Origin: Elioraea sp051860475
Lineage (GTDB): Bacteria > Pseudomonadota > Alphaproteobacteria > Acetobacterales > Acetobacteraceae
Assembly (NCBI RefSeq): GCF_051860475.1
Contig: NZ_JBHYDW010000006.1
Coordinates: forward strand, 5,204-69,203
Length of the DNA stretch: 64,000 nt
Direction: 5' to 3'
The notes below the pieces were generated by a model, which saw only the letters and a list, made by a program, of their open reading frames with translations, did not search any database and was not told the origin of the DNA. The position numbers were made by a program, and so were the translations under genes. Below are positions 52,528 through 60,213 of this stretch, piece after piece (position 1 is the first letter of the stretch; every line of letters starts with the position of its first letter).

Positions 52528-53253
52528 ATGTCGCTCCAGGCGCTCGCGACCACGCTGCTGCTGCCCCCGGTCGGGCTGCTGCTCGGCGCGCTCGTGCTGC
52601 TCGCCTGGCGCGGCCGCATTGCCCGGTTGCTGACCGCGCTGCTGCTGCTCGCCGCCCTTGGGGTCTCGACGCCGTATGCCGCCGGCACGCTGCGGCTTTC
52701 GCTGGAGCGGCTGCTGCCCGAGGCGACGGTGGACGGCGCCGGCGCCATCGTGGTGCTGAGCGGCGACATCGCCCATACGCGCGACGGGATCGAACTCGGC
52801 CCGCTGACGCTCGAGCGGATGCGCACAGGTGCCGAGCTGCACCGCCTCACCCGACTGCCCCTGCTGGTGACCGGCGGAACGCTGTCGCGCCGCCACACGG
52901 TGCCGGTCGCGGAGCTGATGCGCGCGGCCTATGCCGACGAGTTCGGCATCGCCGTCCGCTGGGTCGAGCCGGAGGCACGCGACACCCGCGACAACGCCGA
53001 GCTGAGCGCCGCGCTGCTGCGCGCGGCCGGGATCAACCGGGCCTACGTGGTCACCCATGGCTGGCACCTGCCGCGCGCGCTCGCTTCCTTCGCGCGGACC
53101 GGCGTCGCGCCCGTGCCTGCGCCGGTGCGGCTTGGCCCGGTGCCGGACGGCAGCCCGGCCGACTGGGTGCCAAGCCCGCGCGCCGCGCTGGAAAGCTGGT
53201 ATTTCCTGCGCGAGTGGGCCGGCATCCTGGTCTATCGCCTGCGCGACGGATGA
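52528..53253 (+). CDS. YdcF/ElyC-like membrane protein (DUF218)
   Basis: The 241-residue product has two N-terminal helices (LLPPVGLLLGALVLLAW, LLTALLLLAALGVSTPYAAG). The DUF218 core is AGAIVVLSGDIAHTRDGIEL, LPLLVTGGTLSRRH, VRWVEPEARDTRDNAELSAA and AYVVTHGWHLPRALASFAR. DUF218 proteins act in envelope and lipid-carrier homeostasis, and copies are common in EPS loci. Its stop is 3 bp before the iteron copy at 53257. Confidence 0.85.
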   Translation: MSLQALATTLLLPPVGLLLGALVLLAWRGRIARLLTALLLLAALGVSTPYAAGTLRLSLERLLPEATVDGAGAIVVLSGDIAHTRDGIELGPLTLERMRTGAELHRLTRLPLLVTGGTLSRRHTVPVAELMRAAYADEFGIAVRWVEPEARDTRDNAELSAALLRAAGINRAYVVTHGWHLPRALASFARTGVAPVPAPVRLGPVPDGSPADWVPSPRAALESWYFLREWAGILVYRLRDG

Positions 53254-53256
53254 GGC

Positions 53257-53271
53257 GTCAGTAGAGTCCCA
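53257..53271 (+). repeat. Isolated iteron copy downstream of repA
   Basis: GTCAGTAGAGTCCCA is identical in its 15 bp to the iteron at 54415. It lies in the 20-bp gap between the convergent YdcF-like gene and repA, almost 1 kb from the main array. Confidence 0.75.
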
Positions 53272-53273
53272 AC

Positions 53274-54206
53274 TCAGACCAGGCCGAGCCGGCGCGCCTC
53301 CTGGCGCGGCACCGCTGGCGGGGAGGGGATCAGCAGGATGCCGTCGCGGTCGGGCTCCACCTTGGCTTCCGGATAGACCGCGAGCGCCAGTTTCAGCGCC
53401 TCGAGAAAGGTCGGCTTGAGCTGGCGGGCAAAGCGGAAGCCCGCGCCGAACTGGCCGTGGATCGCGCTCCAGCTGACCGCCGTGGGCTTGGCGAGCGCGT
53501 GCAGCCGGTAGGCGAGCCAGATATAGACGTCGATCGCCAGGCTGCGGTTGCTGATCGCCTTGATCGCCTCCTCGCGCACGGGCACCGGATGGTCACGCAA
53601 GGACCGCCAGAACCCCTCGTCGAGCCGTACCTTGTCCTGCCAGAGTGAGGGCTGGTCCGCGTCGTCGATCACCCCGGCGAAGCTGATCGCGTCCTGCACG
53701 AAGGCGCCGTTGTGGCGCGCCTCGGCGCCGTTCTCGCGGGCGAAGAAGAAGGTCAGCCGGCAGGCCGAGATGCGCCGCGCCTGCTCGGTGACCAACTGGT
53801 AGGTGCGCCCGCCGGTGGTGAGCGACATCCGCCCCATCCAGGCTTTCATCGACCGGCCGAGCTCGACCTCGGGCGAGCCCGTCCGCACCGCCTCGGTCTG
53901 GAGGTAGAGCAGGATCAGCCGGGCGAAGGAGCCGTAGGGCACGCCGACGAACTGGCCCTTGCGGTCGCGCCCCGACTCAACGAGCAGCGTGGTGCGGTGG
54001 CCGTCGCGCCGCCACAGCACCTCCTCGACGCGCTTGTGCGGCAGCGAGGTCATGGCGAACCCGGCATGGGTGATGCCGAGGCGGTTCTCCTCCTCGGCCA
54101 TCACTGTTGCCGCGGCATCGATCGCCTGACGGTCGGCCTTGCTGGCGGCGAGCGCGCGGGCCCCATCCAGGCCATGCTCGCGGATCAGCCGATGCACATC
54201 ACCCAT
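53274..54206 (-). CDS. repA: Plasmid replication initiator, RepA_C family
   Basis: The 310-residue product starts MGDVHRLIREHGLDGARALA at ATG 54206. A longer TTG-initiated form from 54275 would translate through an iteron and is unlikely. Family blocks are HAGFAMTSLPHKRVEEVLWR, GVPYGSFARLILLYLQTEAV, LGRSMKAWMGRMSLTTGGRT and LDEGFWRSLRDHPVPVREEA then IKAISNRSLAIDVYIWLAYR. These match RepA proteins of alphaproteobacterial iteron plasmids. It binds the iterons and recruits the host replisome. An inverted iteron directly upstream suggests autorepression. Confidence 0.88.
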   Translation of the reverse strand: MGDVHRLIREHGLDGARALAASKADRQAIDAAATVMAEEENRLGITHAGFAMTSLPHKRVEEVLWRRDGHRTTLLVESGRDRKGQFVGVPYGSFARLILLYLQTEAVRTGSPEVELGRSMKAWMGRMSLTTGGRTYQLVTEQARRISACRLTFFFARENGAEARHNGAFVQDAISFAGVIDDADQPSLWQDKVRLDEGFWRSLRDHPVPVREEAIKAISNRSLAIDVYIWLAYRLHALAKPTAVSWSAIHGQFGAGFRFARQLKPTFLEALKLALAVYPEAKVEPDRDGILLIPSPPAVPRQEARRLGLV

Positions 54207-54432
54207 GGCGGCGGATAACGCCCCAGCTCGTTCCCTGAATGCAAGGGGGACTCTACTGACACAGCCTAATAGCAAGGTATTAGAAGGGTATTATTAGAGT
54301 CGTCAGTAGAGTCCCCTGGATAACCCCGAGTCGTGTCAGCAGGGTCCCAACCCGCGTCAGGAGAGTCCCCGGGATATTTCGGTAGCCTTGTGGATAACTC
54401 GGCGGACACAGGGCGTCAGTAGAGTCCCAACC
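54207..54432. other. Iteron-type origin of replication
   Basis: Copies of GTCAGTAGAGTCCC: inverted at 54246-54260; direct at 54302-54316, 54335-54349 (GTCAGCAGGGTCCC), 54356-54370 (GTCAGGAGAGTCCC) and 54415-54429. A perfect DnaA box (TTATCCACA on the minus strand) is at 54389-54397, with degenerate ones near 54209-54217 and 54315-54323. A 40-bp A/T-rich stretch (54261-54300), with GTATTA twice, is the obvious unwinding element. The inverted iteron sits between the A/T-rich stretch and the repA start. Confidence 0.88.
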
Positions 54433-54552
54433 GCATGCCTGCGCCCCCGAGTCGCCGCATGGCCGCCGTTCCTCACCCGTGGCAGTCTCCGCTCGCCGCG
54501 GCGGTGCCGCTCCCCGCCGGCATCAGCCGGCCGCGGCTCCGATGAGGCCCGC
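54433..54552. other. Short spacer after the origin
   Basis: 120 bp of GC-rich DNA with no iteron. The only recognisable element is the GAGG ribosome site for the 54553 gene. Confidence 0.4.
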
Positions 54553-55686
54553 ATGAGGATCGCGATCGTCGGCCCGTTCTTCTGGCCGCAGCTGGAAGGC
54601 GTGGAGAAGGTGATGCTGAACCACGCCCGCCACCTCGCCCGGCGCGGCCACGAGGTGCATGTGGTGGCGAGCGCGCTGCAGTTCCCCAAGGGCGAATTCG
54701 TCGGCCTGCCCGAGCGCGAGCAGCACGAGGGCTTCACCATCCACCGCATGCGCGTGCTGATGCGGGCCCCCAACTGGCGCTTCTTCTATCTCGCCAATGG
54801 CGGGGTCGTGATCCGCGGCATCGGCGCGACGCTGCGGCGGATCGATCCGGAAATCCTGCACGCACACCAGATCGCCGCCCCGGCCTGGGCCTTCGCGGCG
54901 GCGTGGTATGCGCGCACCCGCCGGCGGAGGTTCTTCTACTCCCCACATCACCACCCGGATGCGGTGCTCGACCGGTGGTTCCGCAACCTGCTGCTGCACG
55001 GGCTCAACCGGCTGCCGCTCTCGATCGCGCGCCGGGTGTTCCACCTGACCGCCAACGACTACGAGCCCTTTGCACGCGAATACCCCTATGTCCCCCGCGC
55101 GCGCTTCGCGGTGCTGCCGAACGGGGTCGATCCGGCGCCGCTTGTGCATGTCCCGCCGGCGCCCGGCTCGCTCCGGCTGCTGTTCGTCGGCCGGGTCGAT
55201 GACCGGCGCAAGGGCTTCGACCTCTTGCGCCGCGCCTTCGCCGAGACCCGCCGGCCGGGCTGGGTGCTGACCGTGATCGGCCGCGTCTCGGATGCCACCC
55301 GGGAGGCGCTCGCCGCCGAGTTCGGCCCGGCGGTGCGCGTGCTCGGTCCGGTGGACGAGCGGGCGCTCGAGCGCGAATACGCCGCCTGCGACCTGTTCGT
55401 CATGCCCTCGCGCTACGAGGGTTTCGGCATGCCGTACATCGAGGCAATGCGTTACGGTGCAGCGGTGATCGGCACGGCGGTCGGCGGCGTGCCCGAGGTG
55501 GTGCCGCCGGGGACCGGGGTGCTGGTCGCGGTCGATGACGGCGCCGGGCTCGCCGCGGCCCTCGCCCGGCTGGGCAACGACCCGGACGAACGGGCACGGC
55601 TGGGCGAGGCCGGGCGGGCCTGGGCGGCGCGGTTCCACTGGGACCGCATCGTCGACATGCTGGAGGCGGAGTACGCCGCAGCATGA
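54553..55686 (+). CDS. Family 4 glycosyltransferase
   Basis: The 377-residue product starts MRIAIVGPFFWPQLEGVEKV at ATG 54553; the in-frame upstream ATG at 54388 would read through the DnaA box and an iteron. The donor half has VLPNGVDPAPLVH, LLFVGRVDDRRKGFDLLRRA, VRVLGPVDERALEREYAACD and SRYEGFGMPYIEAMRYGAAV (E-x7-E). Its stop overlaps the next start as ATGA. Confidence 0.9.
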   Translation: MRIAIVGPFFWPQLEGVEKVMLNHARHLARRGHEVHVVASALQFPKGEFVGLPEREQHEGFTIHRMRVLMRAPNWRFFYLANGGVVIRGIGATLRRIDPEILHAHQIAAPAWAFAAAWYARTRRRRFFYSPHHHPDAVLDRWFRNLLLHGLNRLPLSIARRVFHLTANDYEPFAREYPYVPRARFAVLPNGVDPAPLVHVPPAPGSLRLLFVGRVDDRRKGFDLLRRAFAETRRPGWVLTVIGRVSDATREALAAEFGPAVRVLGPVDERALEREYAACDLFVMPSRYEGFGMPYIEAMRYGAAVIGTAVGGVPEVVPPGTGVLVAVDDGAGLAAALARLGNDPDERARLGEAGRAWAARFHWDRIVDMLEAEYAAA

Positions 55687-57944
55687 CCGGCGATGCGGCG
55701 GGGGGGAGGGGGCACGTGCGTGTCCTGCACATCTACCGGCGCTTCCACCCGGACTACACCGGCGACGGGATCTATTTCACCCGGCTGATCCCGCTGATCG
55801 CCGAGCACGCGGTGGACGGCGAGGTGCTGGTGCACGAGACCGACCCGGGCGAGGGGCCGGCGACGGTGCAGCACCGCGGCGTCACCGTGCACTACCTCGC
55901 CAGGACCTATGGCCGGGTCTCGGCGCTCAACCTCGCCCGCTGGCTGATCCGCAACATCTGGCGCTTCCAGCTCATCCACCTCCATTCGCATGTCGACCGC
56001 ACCTTCCTCACCTACGCGCTCGCGCGCGCCTGCGGCCGCCGCGTGCTGTTCTCCTGCACGCTCGACGACAGCCCGAGCCAGCTGCTTGAGCAGTACCGCC
56101 CGCGCTACCGGCGCCTCGTGCGCGCGCTGATGCGCACGATCGACCGGTTCGTGGTGATCAGCCCGCAGCTCCTGCGCCGGTCGCTCGAGATCGTGCCGCG
56201 CCCGCGCACCTGGTTCGTCCCCCAGGGCGGGGTGCTGGAGGCGGCCGAGCACAACGCGGAGGACCGCGCGCGGCTGCGCGCCGAGCTCGGCTTCAGCCCG
56301 GACGACGTGGTGCTGCTGAATGTCGGCTCGCTCTCGCGGCGCAAGAACATCGCCTGGCTGATCGACGCGCTCGCGCTGATCCCCGATCCCGCGGTGCGGC
56401 TGGTGGTGGTCGGGCCCGCGCTCGAGCCCGACTACACCGCCGAGCTCGAGCAGAAGATCTGCACCCACGGGCTTGGTGGCCGGGTCGTGCTGGCCGGGTT
56501 CCAGGACCGCACCGACGCCTTCTACGCCGCGGCGGACGCCTTCGTGTTCGCCTCGACCGCGGAAGGCTTCCCGAACGTCTATGTCGAGGCGATGGCGCAC
56601 GGGCTGCCGATCATCACCCGGTTCCTGCCGGGGCTCACCGACTTCATCATCTCGCACGGCGAGAATGGCTTCCTCGCCCACCAGCCCGGCCAGTTCGTCG
56701 AGGCGGTGCTGGCGCTGCGCGACACGCCGGGGCTTGCCCGGCGGCTGGGCGCGGCCAGCCGGCGCTTCGCCGAGCGGAATCTCGACCTCAGCCGGATCGC
56801 CGGCGCCTATGCCATGCTCTACCGCGCGCCGCGCGGGCCCGGGCCGGACGCCTCGGCCGCCTTCCCGGACCTCAGGCCGCGCTTCACCCGCGATCTCGCC
56901 CAGGGTCCGGCGGCGATCGGACTCGCGGAGTTCGACACGCCCGCGGACTGGCCGCCGATGCTGCAGGTGGTGATCGACACCGAGGCCGCCTTCGAGTGGG
57001 ACAAGGGCACCTACACCGACACCGGCAAGGTCGCGCCGACCCGCGGGCTTCAGGTCAATCTCGACGTGTTCCGCCGCTACGGCGTGCTGCCCTGCCTGGT
57101 GGTCGACACCCCGGTGGCGAGCCAGGAGGAGAGTGCGGGGATCATCCGCGGGCTCGCCGCCGAGGGCTGTGAGATCGGCGTCCATCTCCATCCCTGGAGC
57201 GCGCCGCCGGTGGTCGAGCCGAAGGACGACTGGCACTCCTTCTCGGGCAATCTCGGGCCGTGGCTCGAACGCACCAAGCTCGAGGCGCTGACCCGCCAGG
57301 TGACGGCCCTGCTCGGCGCGCGCCCGCGCATCTTCAAGGCCGGGCGGTACGGGCTCAGCGCCGACACGGTCGAGCTGCTCGAGACGCTCGGCTTCGAGAT
57401 CGATCTCAGCGTCTGCCCGTTCTACGACTACGCGCCGATGGGCGGGCCCGACTTCCGCCGCTTCACCGCCCGGCCCGGCTGGCTCGGCGCGAACCGGCGC
57501 ATCCTGTCGCTGCCGACCACGGCCGGGCCGATCGGCTGGCTCGCCGGGCAGGCCGGCACGCTCGGCGCGCTCGCGCGGAGTCCGCTCGGCCGGCTGCTGC
57601 CGATCAGCCGTCTGGCCGCGCGCGCCAATGCGGTCTATCCGCTCAGGCTCTCGCCCGAGGGCAGCAGCTTCGCGCAGATGCGCGAGCTCACCGAGCGGCG
57701 GCTGCACCAGGGCCTGCGCGTGTTCACGCTGACCCTGCACAGCCCGACCCTGATGCCGGGCAACACCCCCTATACCCGCACCGAGGCCGAGCTCGCCGGG
57801 CTGCTGGACACGATCGACCGCTATCTCGGCTTCTTCCGCGACACGCTCGGCGGCCGTTTTACCACGCCGTCGGAGCTGCACGCGCGGCTGAGCGCCTTCG
57901 CCGGCCGCGCGCCCGCCCCTCCGGTTGCGGCGGCGGCGGACTGA
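55683..57944 (+). CDS. Fusion of a family 4 glycosyltransferase and a polysaccharide-deacetylase-like domain
   Basis: 753 residues. Residues 12-385 are a GT4: VLHIYRRFHPDYTGDGIYFT, LLNVGSLSRRKNIAWLIDAL, and STAEGFPNVYVEAMAHGLPI (E-x7-E). Residues about 425-735 are WalW/NodB-like: MLQVVIDTEAAFEWDKGTYT (acidic metal residues), EIGVHLHPWSAPPV (H-x-H), RIFKAGRYGLSADTVELLET, and FTLTLHSPTLMPGNTPYTRT. One chain would thus both add a sugar and modify, probably deacetylate, it. A cytoplasmic location (no signal) would be unusual for an EPS deacetylase. Confidence 0.88.
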   Translation: MTGDAAGGRGHVRVLHIYRRFHPDYTGDGIYFTRLIPLIAEHAVDGEVLVHETDPGEGPATVQHRGVTVHYLARTYGRVSALNLARWLIRNIWRFQLIHLHSHVDRTFLTYALARACGRRVLFSCTLDDSPSQLLEQYRPRYRRLVRALMRTIDRFVVISPQLLRRSLEIVPRPRTWFVPQGGVLEAAEHNAEDRARLRAELGFSPDDVVLLNVGSLSRRKNIAWLIDALALIPDPAVRLVVVGPALEPDYTAELEQKICTHGLGGRVVLAGFQDRTDAFYAAADAFVFASTAEGFPNVYVEAMAHGLPIITRFLPGLTDFIISHGENGFLAHQPGQFVEAVLALRDTPGLARRLGAASRRFAERNLDLSRIAGAYAMLYRAPRGPGPDASAAFPDLRPRFTRDLAQGPAAIGLAEFDTPADWPPMLQVVIDTEAAFEWDKGTYTDTGKVAPTRGLQVNLDVFRRYGVLPCLVVDTPVASQEESAGIIRGLAAEGCEIGVHLHPWSAPPVVEPKDDWHSFSGNLGPWLERTKLEALTRQVTALLGARPRIFKAGRYGLSADTVELLETLGFEIDLSVCPFYDYAPMGGPDFRRFTARPGWLGANRRILSLPTTAGPIGWLAGQAGTLGALARSPLGRLLPISRLAARANAVYPLRLSPEGSSFAQMRELTERRLHQGLRVFTLTLHSPTLMPGNTPYTRTEAELAGLLDTIDRYLGFFRDTLGGRFTTPSELHARLSAFAGRAPAPPVAAAAD

Positions 57945-57955
57945 CCGGCCGGTCC

Positions 57956-59017
57956 GTGGCGGGGCTCGCCGTCGCGGCCGGTCCGGTCCGCGATCCCGCC
58001 GCCCTGGAACGGCTCTGGCGCGGGCTCGAGGCCGAGGCGGGCCCGATCCCGCCGTTCCGCGCCTGGACCTGGATCGGCTGCCTCGCCGAGGAGCGCTACC
58101 GCGATCCCTGGCTGGTCCGCGCCGAGGCGGGCGGGCGGATCGTGGGGCTGGCGCTGTTCAGCCGCCGCCGCGGTCGGTTCTGCCTCGCCGAGAGCGGCGA
58201 TGCCGTGCTGGACGCGCCCTTCATCGAGCACAACGCCCCGCTCGTCGCCGCCGATGCCGGGCCGGAGGTCGCGGCCTCACTCATGCGCGCGGCCTGGGGC
58301 GCGGGTGCGCGCCGGCTCGTGCTGTCGGGGGTGGAGGAGGGGCTCGCCGCGGCCGCGGGCGGGGTGGCGCTGCGCCGGCAGATCCGGCCGGCGCCCTTCG
58401 TCGCGCTCGACCGCGTGCGCGCCTCGGGCGATCCGCTCGCCCATCTCAGCGCCAATGCGCGCGGCCAGCTCCGCCGGTCGCTGCGCCGCTTCGCCGAGGC
58501 GGGCGAGGTCGTGCTCACCCGCGCCGGGACGGAGGCGGAGGCGCTCGCCTGGCTTGAGGCGCTGATCGCGCTGCATCAGCGGAGCTGGCAGGCGCGCGGC
58601 AAGCCCGGTGCCTTCGCCGATCCGTTCATGCGCCGCTTCCACCGCGAACTGGTCGCGCGCGCGCTGCCGCGGGGCGAGGTGGACCTGCTGCGCCTCGCCG
58701 CGGGCCCGGACGTGCTCGGCTATCTCTACAATCTCCGCCGCGACGGGCATGTCTGCGCCTACCAGTCCGGGTTCGACCCGGCCGCGGCGGACCCGCACCG
58801 CAAGCCGGGGCTGGTCGCGCATCTGCTGGCGATCGGCCGCGCGGCCGGGGAGGGGATGGCAGTCTACGACTTCCTCGCCGGCGAGGACCGCTACAAGCGC
58901 AGCCTCGCCACCGGCAGCCGTGATCTCGTCTGGACCGAGCTCGTCCGTCCGCGCTCGCCGCTCGCCCTCGCCGCCTGGCTCAGGGGGTGTCTCGGGCGGC
59001 GTCTCGGGCGCGGCTGA
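57956..59017 (+). CDS. GNAT/FemAB-like acyltransferase (BcsL/CelD type)
   Basis: The 353-residue product has a GTG start at 57956. Blocks: PPFRAWTWIGCLAEERYRDP, ARGQLRRSLRRFAEAGEVVL, IALHQRSWQARGKPGAFADP and GYLYNLRRDGHVCAYQSGFD, then VYDFLAGEDRYKRSLATGSR, the acetyltransferase-6 pattern. It probably acylates the EPS or its precursor. It overlaps the convergent PEP-CTERM gene by 38 nt at the 3' ends. Confidence 0.8.
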   Translation: MAGLAVAAGPVRDPAALERLWRGLEAEAGPIPPFRAWTWIGCLAEERYRDPWLVRAEAGGRIVGLALFSRRRGRFCLAESGDAVLDAPFIEHNAPLVAADAGPEVAASLMRAAWGAGARRLVLSGVEEGLAAAAGGVALRRQIRPAPFVALDRVRASGDPLAHLSANARGQLRRSLRRFAEAGEVVLTRAGTEAEALAWLEALIALHQRSWQARGKPGAFADPFMRRFHRELVARALPRGEVDLLRLAAGPDVLGYLYNLRRDGHVCAYQSGFDPAAADPHRKPGLVAHLLAIGRAAGEGMAVYDFLAGEDRYKRSLATGSRDLVWTELVRPRSPLALAAWLRGCLGRRLGRG

Positions 59018-59855
59018 CCCGGCGCCGCGCCGCCGCGAGGCCGAGCAGGCCGAGCCCCAGCAGCGCGAGGCTCGCGGGCTCGGGCACGGCGGTCGCGGGT
59101 TCCGCCTGGGACGGCCCGGGATCGGGGCCGCCTGTGCCGGGCGCAGCGATGGCGGCAAGCGGGGCATCAGGCCCCTCGGTGCCCGGACCCGGCGGGTCCA
59201 GGCCGGGGACCGCCGGTTCGTCGGGCTTGGTGTCCGCGATGTCGACCACGGGGATCAGGCTGCCCGGCGGGTCGGCATCGGCCTGTCCATCGGGCGCCGG
59301 CGGGGTGTCGCCACCCGGACCCTGCGGGTCGTTGGCGCCGGCCGGGCCGCCGCCCCCGGCGGCGCTGCCGTCCGGACCGCTCCCCGCGCTCCCACCTGAC
59401 CCGCCGCCGGACCCTCCGGCCCCGCTGCCCGTTCCGCCGCCGCCCGATCCGCCGCCCGATCCGCCGCCCGATCCGCCACCGCCGCCGCCGAAGCCGGCGA
59501 GCGTGAACGGATCGTGTCCGCCCCCGCCACCGGCGCCGCCGCCCGGCCCGCCGGGGGGAGGATCGCCCAGGACCAGCCCGTCACCCCCGGCCTCGTCCGC
59601 GGGACGGTCGTCCGGCGCGACCGGATCGGCCGGGTCCTTCCAGCCGCCCGGCCCGGTTCCCGGCGGGCCGCTCAGCAGTTCCAGCACGAACCCGGTGCGC
59701 CCGCCCGGTGCCGCGGCGGACCGCGCCGGCGCGGCCCAGTCCTCCATGGCCGGGCCGAACACGGCCGCCGGCTGGGACAGCATCGTGCTGGCGAGCAGCA
59801 GGGCGAGCGGCGGTCCGGCGAGCAGGCGGCGGAGCCTTGAACGGGAGTGGCGCAT
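58980..59855 (-). CDS. Gly/Pro-rich PEP-CTERM protein
   Basis: The 291-residue product has the signal LRRLLAGPPLALLLASTMLS. Residues about 80-200 are extremely Gly/Ser/Pro-rich (long GGGSGGG-type runs) and look unstructured; an Asp/Pro-rich part follows. The sorting tail is VPEPASLALLGLGLLGLAAA then RRRVSRA. The 5' promoter is sigma-54 (59910). It may be a flexible matrix or linker protein attached after exosortase processing. Confidence 0.88.
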   Translation of the reverse strand: MRHSRSRLRRLLAGPPLALLLASTMLSQPAAVFGPAMEDWAAPARSAAAPGGRTGFVLELLSGPPGTGPGGWKDPADPVAPDDRPADEAGGDGLVLGDPPPGGPGGGAGGGGGHDPFTLAGFGGGGGGSGGGSGGGSGGGGTGSGAGGSGGGSGGSAGSGPDGSAAGGGGPAGANDPQGPGGDTPPAPDGQADADPPGSLIPVVDIADTKPDEPAVPGLDPPGPGTEGPDAPLAAIAAPGTGGPDPGPSQAEPATAVPEPASLALLGLGLLGLAAARRRVSRARDAARDTP

Positions 59856-59909
59856 GACGGTGTCGATTCGTGTCTGGCGTGCAGTGAATCCCTGTTTTGC
59901 AAGAGGTCA

Positions 59910-59925
59910 TGCGAGTTCCGTGCCA
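59910..59925 (-). promoter_or_regulatory. Sigma-54 promoter of the 58980-59855 gene
   Basis: TGGCAC-N5-TCGCA on the minus strand (GG-N10-GC core intact), 54 bp before the start codon. Confidence 0.7.
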
Positions 59926-59987
59926 GGAAAGCATATTCTTTTCAAGACAAGTCACTATCACTGCGTCATCGTAGCGTCTTCAGCAGG

Positions 59988-60004
59988 TGTAAAGAAAACT
60001 GACA
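59988..60004 (-). promoter_or_regulatory. PEP-CTERM regulon 17-bp motif
   Basis: Minus-strand TGTCAGTTTTCTTTACA, 62 bp upstream of the -24 box at 59925. Confidence 0.65.
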
Positions 60005-60086
60005 TGCAGCCGAGACGCGTATGATTGGGATTGCCATGCCCGCGGACCCGCATCGCCGCACCGGAACGAACCCGGACACCCGTCAA

Positions 60087-60124
60087 CGCTCAATCCCCCA
60101 TGCACGCAAGGGTCCGGGTGAGGG
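60087..60124. repeat. 38-bp repeat, inverted relative to the copy at 63559
   Basis: On the minus strand it reads CCCTCACCCGGACCCTTGCG followed by TGCATGGGGGATTGAGCG. The copy at 63559-63597 differs at only three or so positions. The pair brackets the three PEP-CTERM genes at 60214-63334. Confidence 0.75.
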
Positions 60125-60138
60125 CAGGGACCAACGCA

Positions 60139-60168
60139 AAGGGCCGGGAGGTTGCCCTCCCGGCCCTT
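60139..60168 (-). terminator. Terminator of the 60214-61230 gene
   Basis: AAGGGCCGGGAGG and its exact complement enclose a 4-nt loop. On the minus strand TTTGCGTT follows. It is identical to the hairpin at 61439. Confidence 0.85.
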
Positions 60169-60213
60169 GCGGCGCGCGGCGGCCGGTGTGGCTGCCCGTC
60201 CCTGGTCAGCGTG

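Noticed and set aside
54206..54275. A longer repA starting with TTG at 54275
   Set aside because: It would place coding sequence through the inverted iteron and part of the A/T-rich region; the ATG at 54206 matches a normal initiator start.
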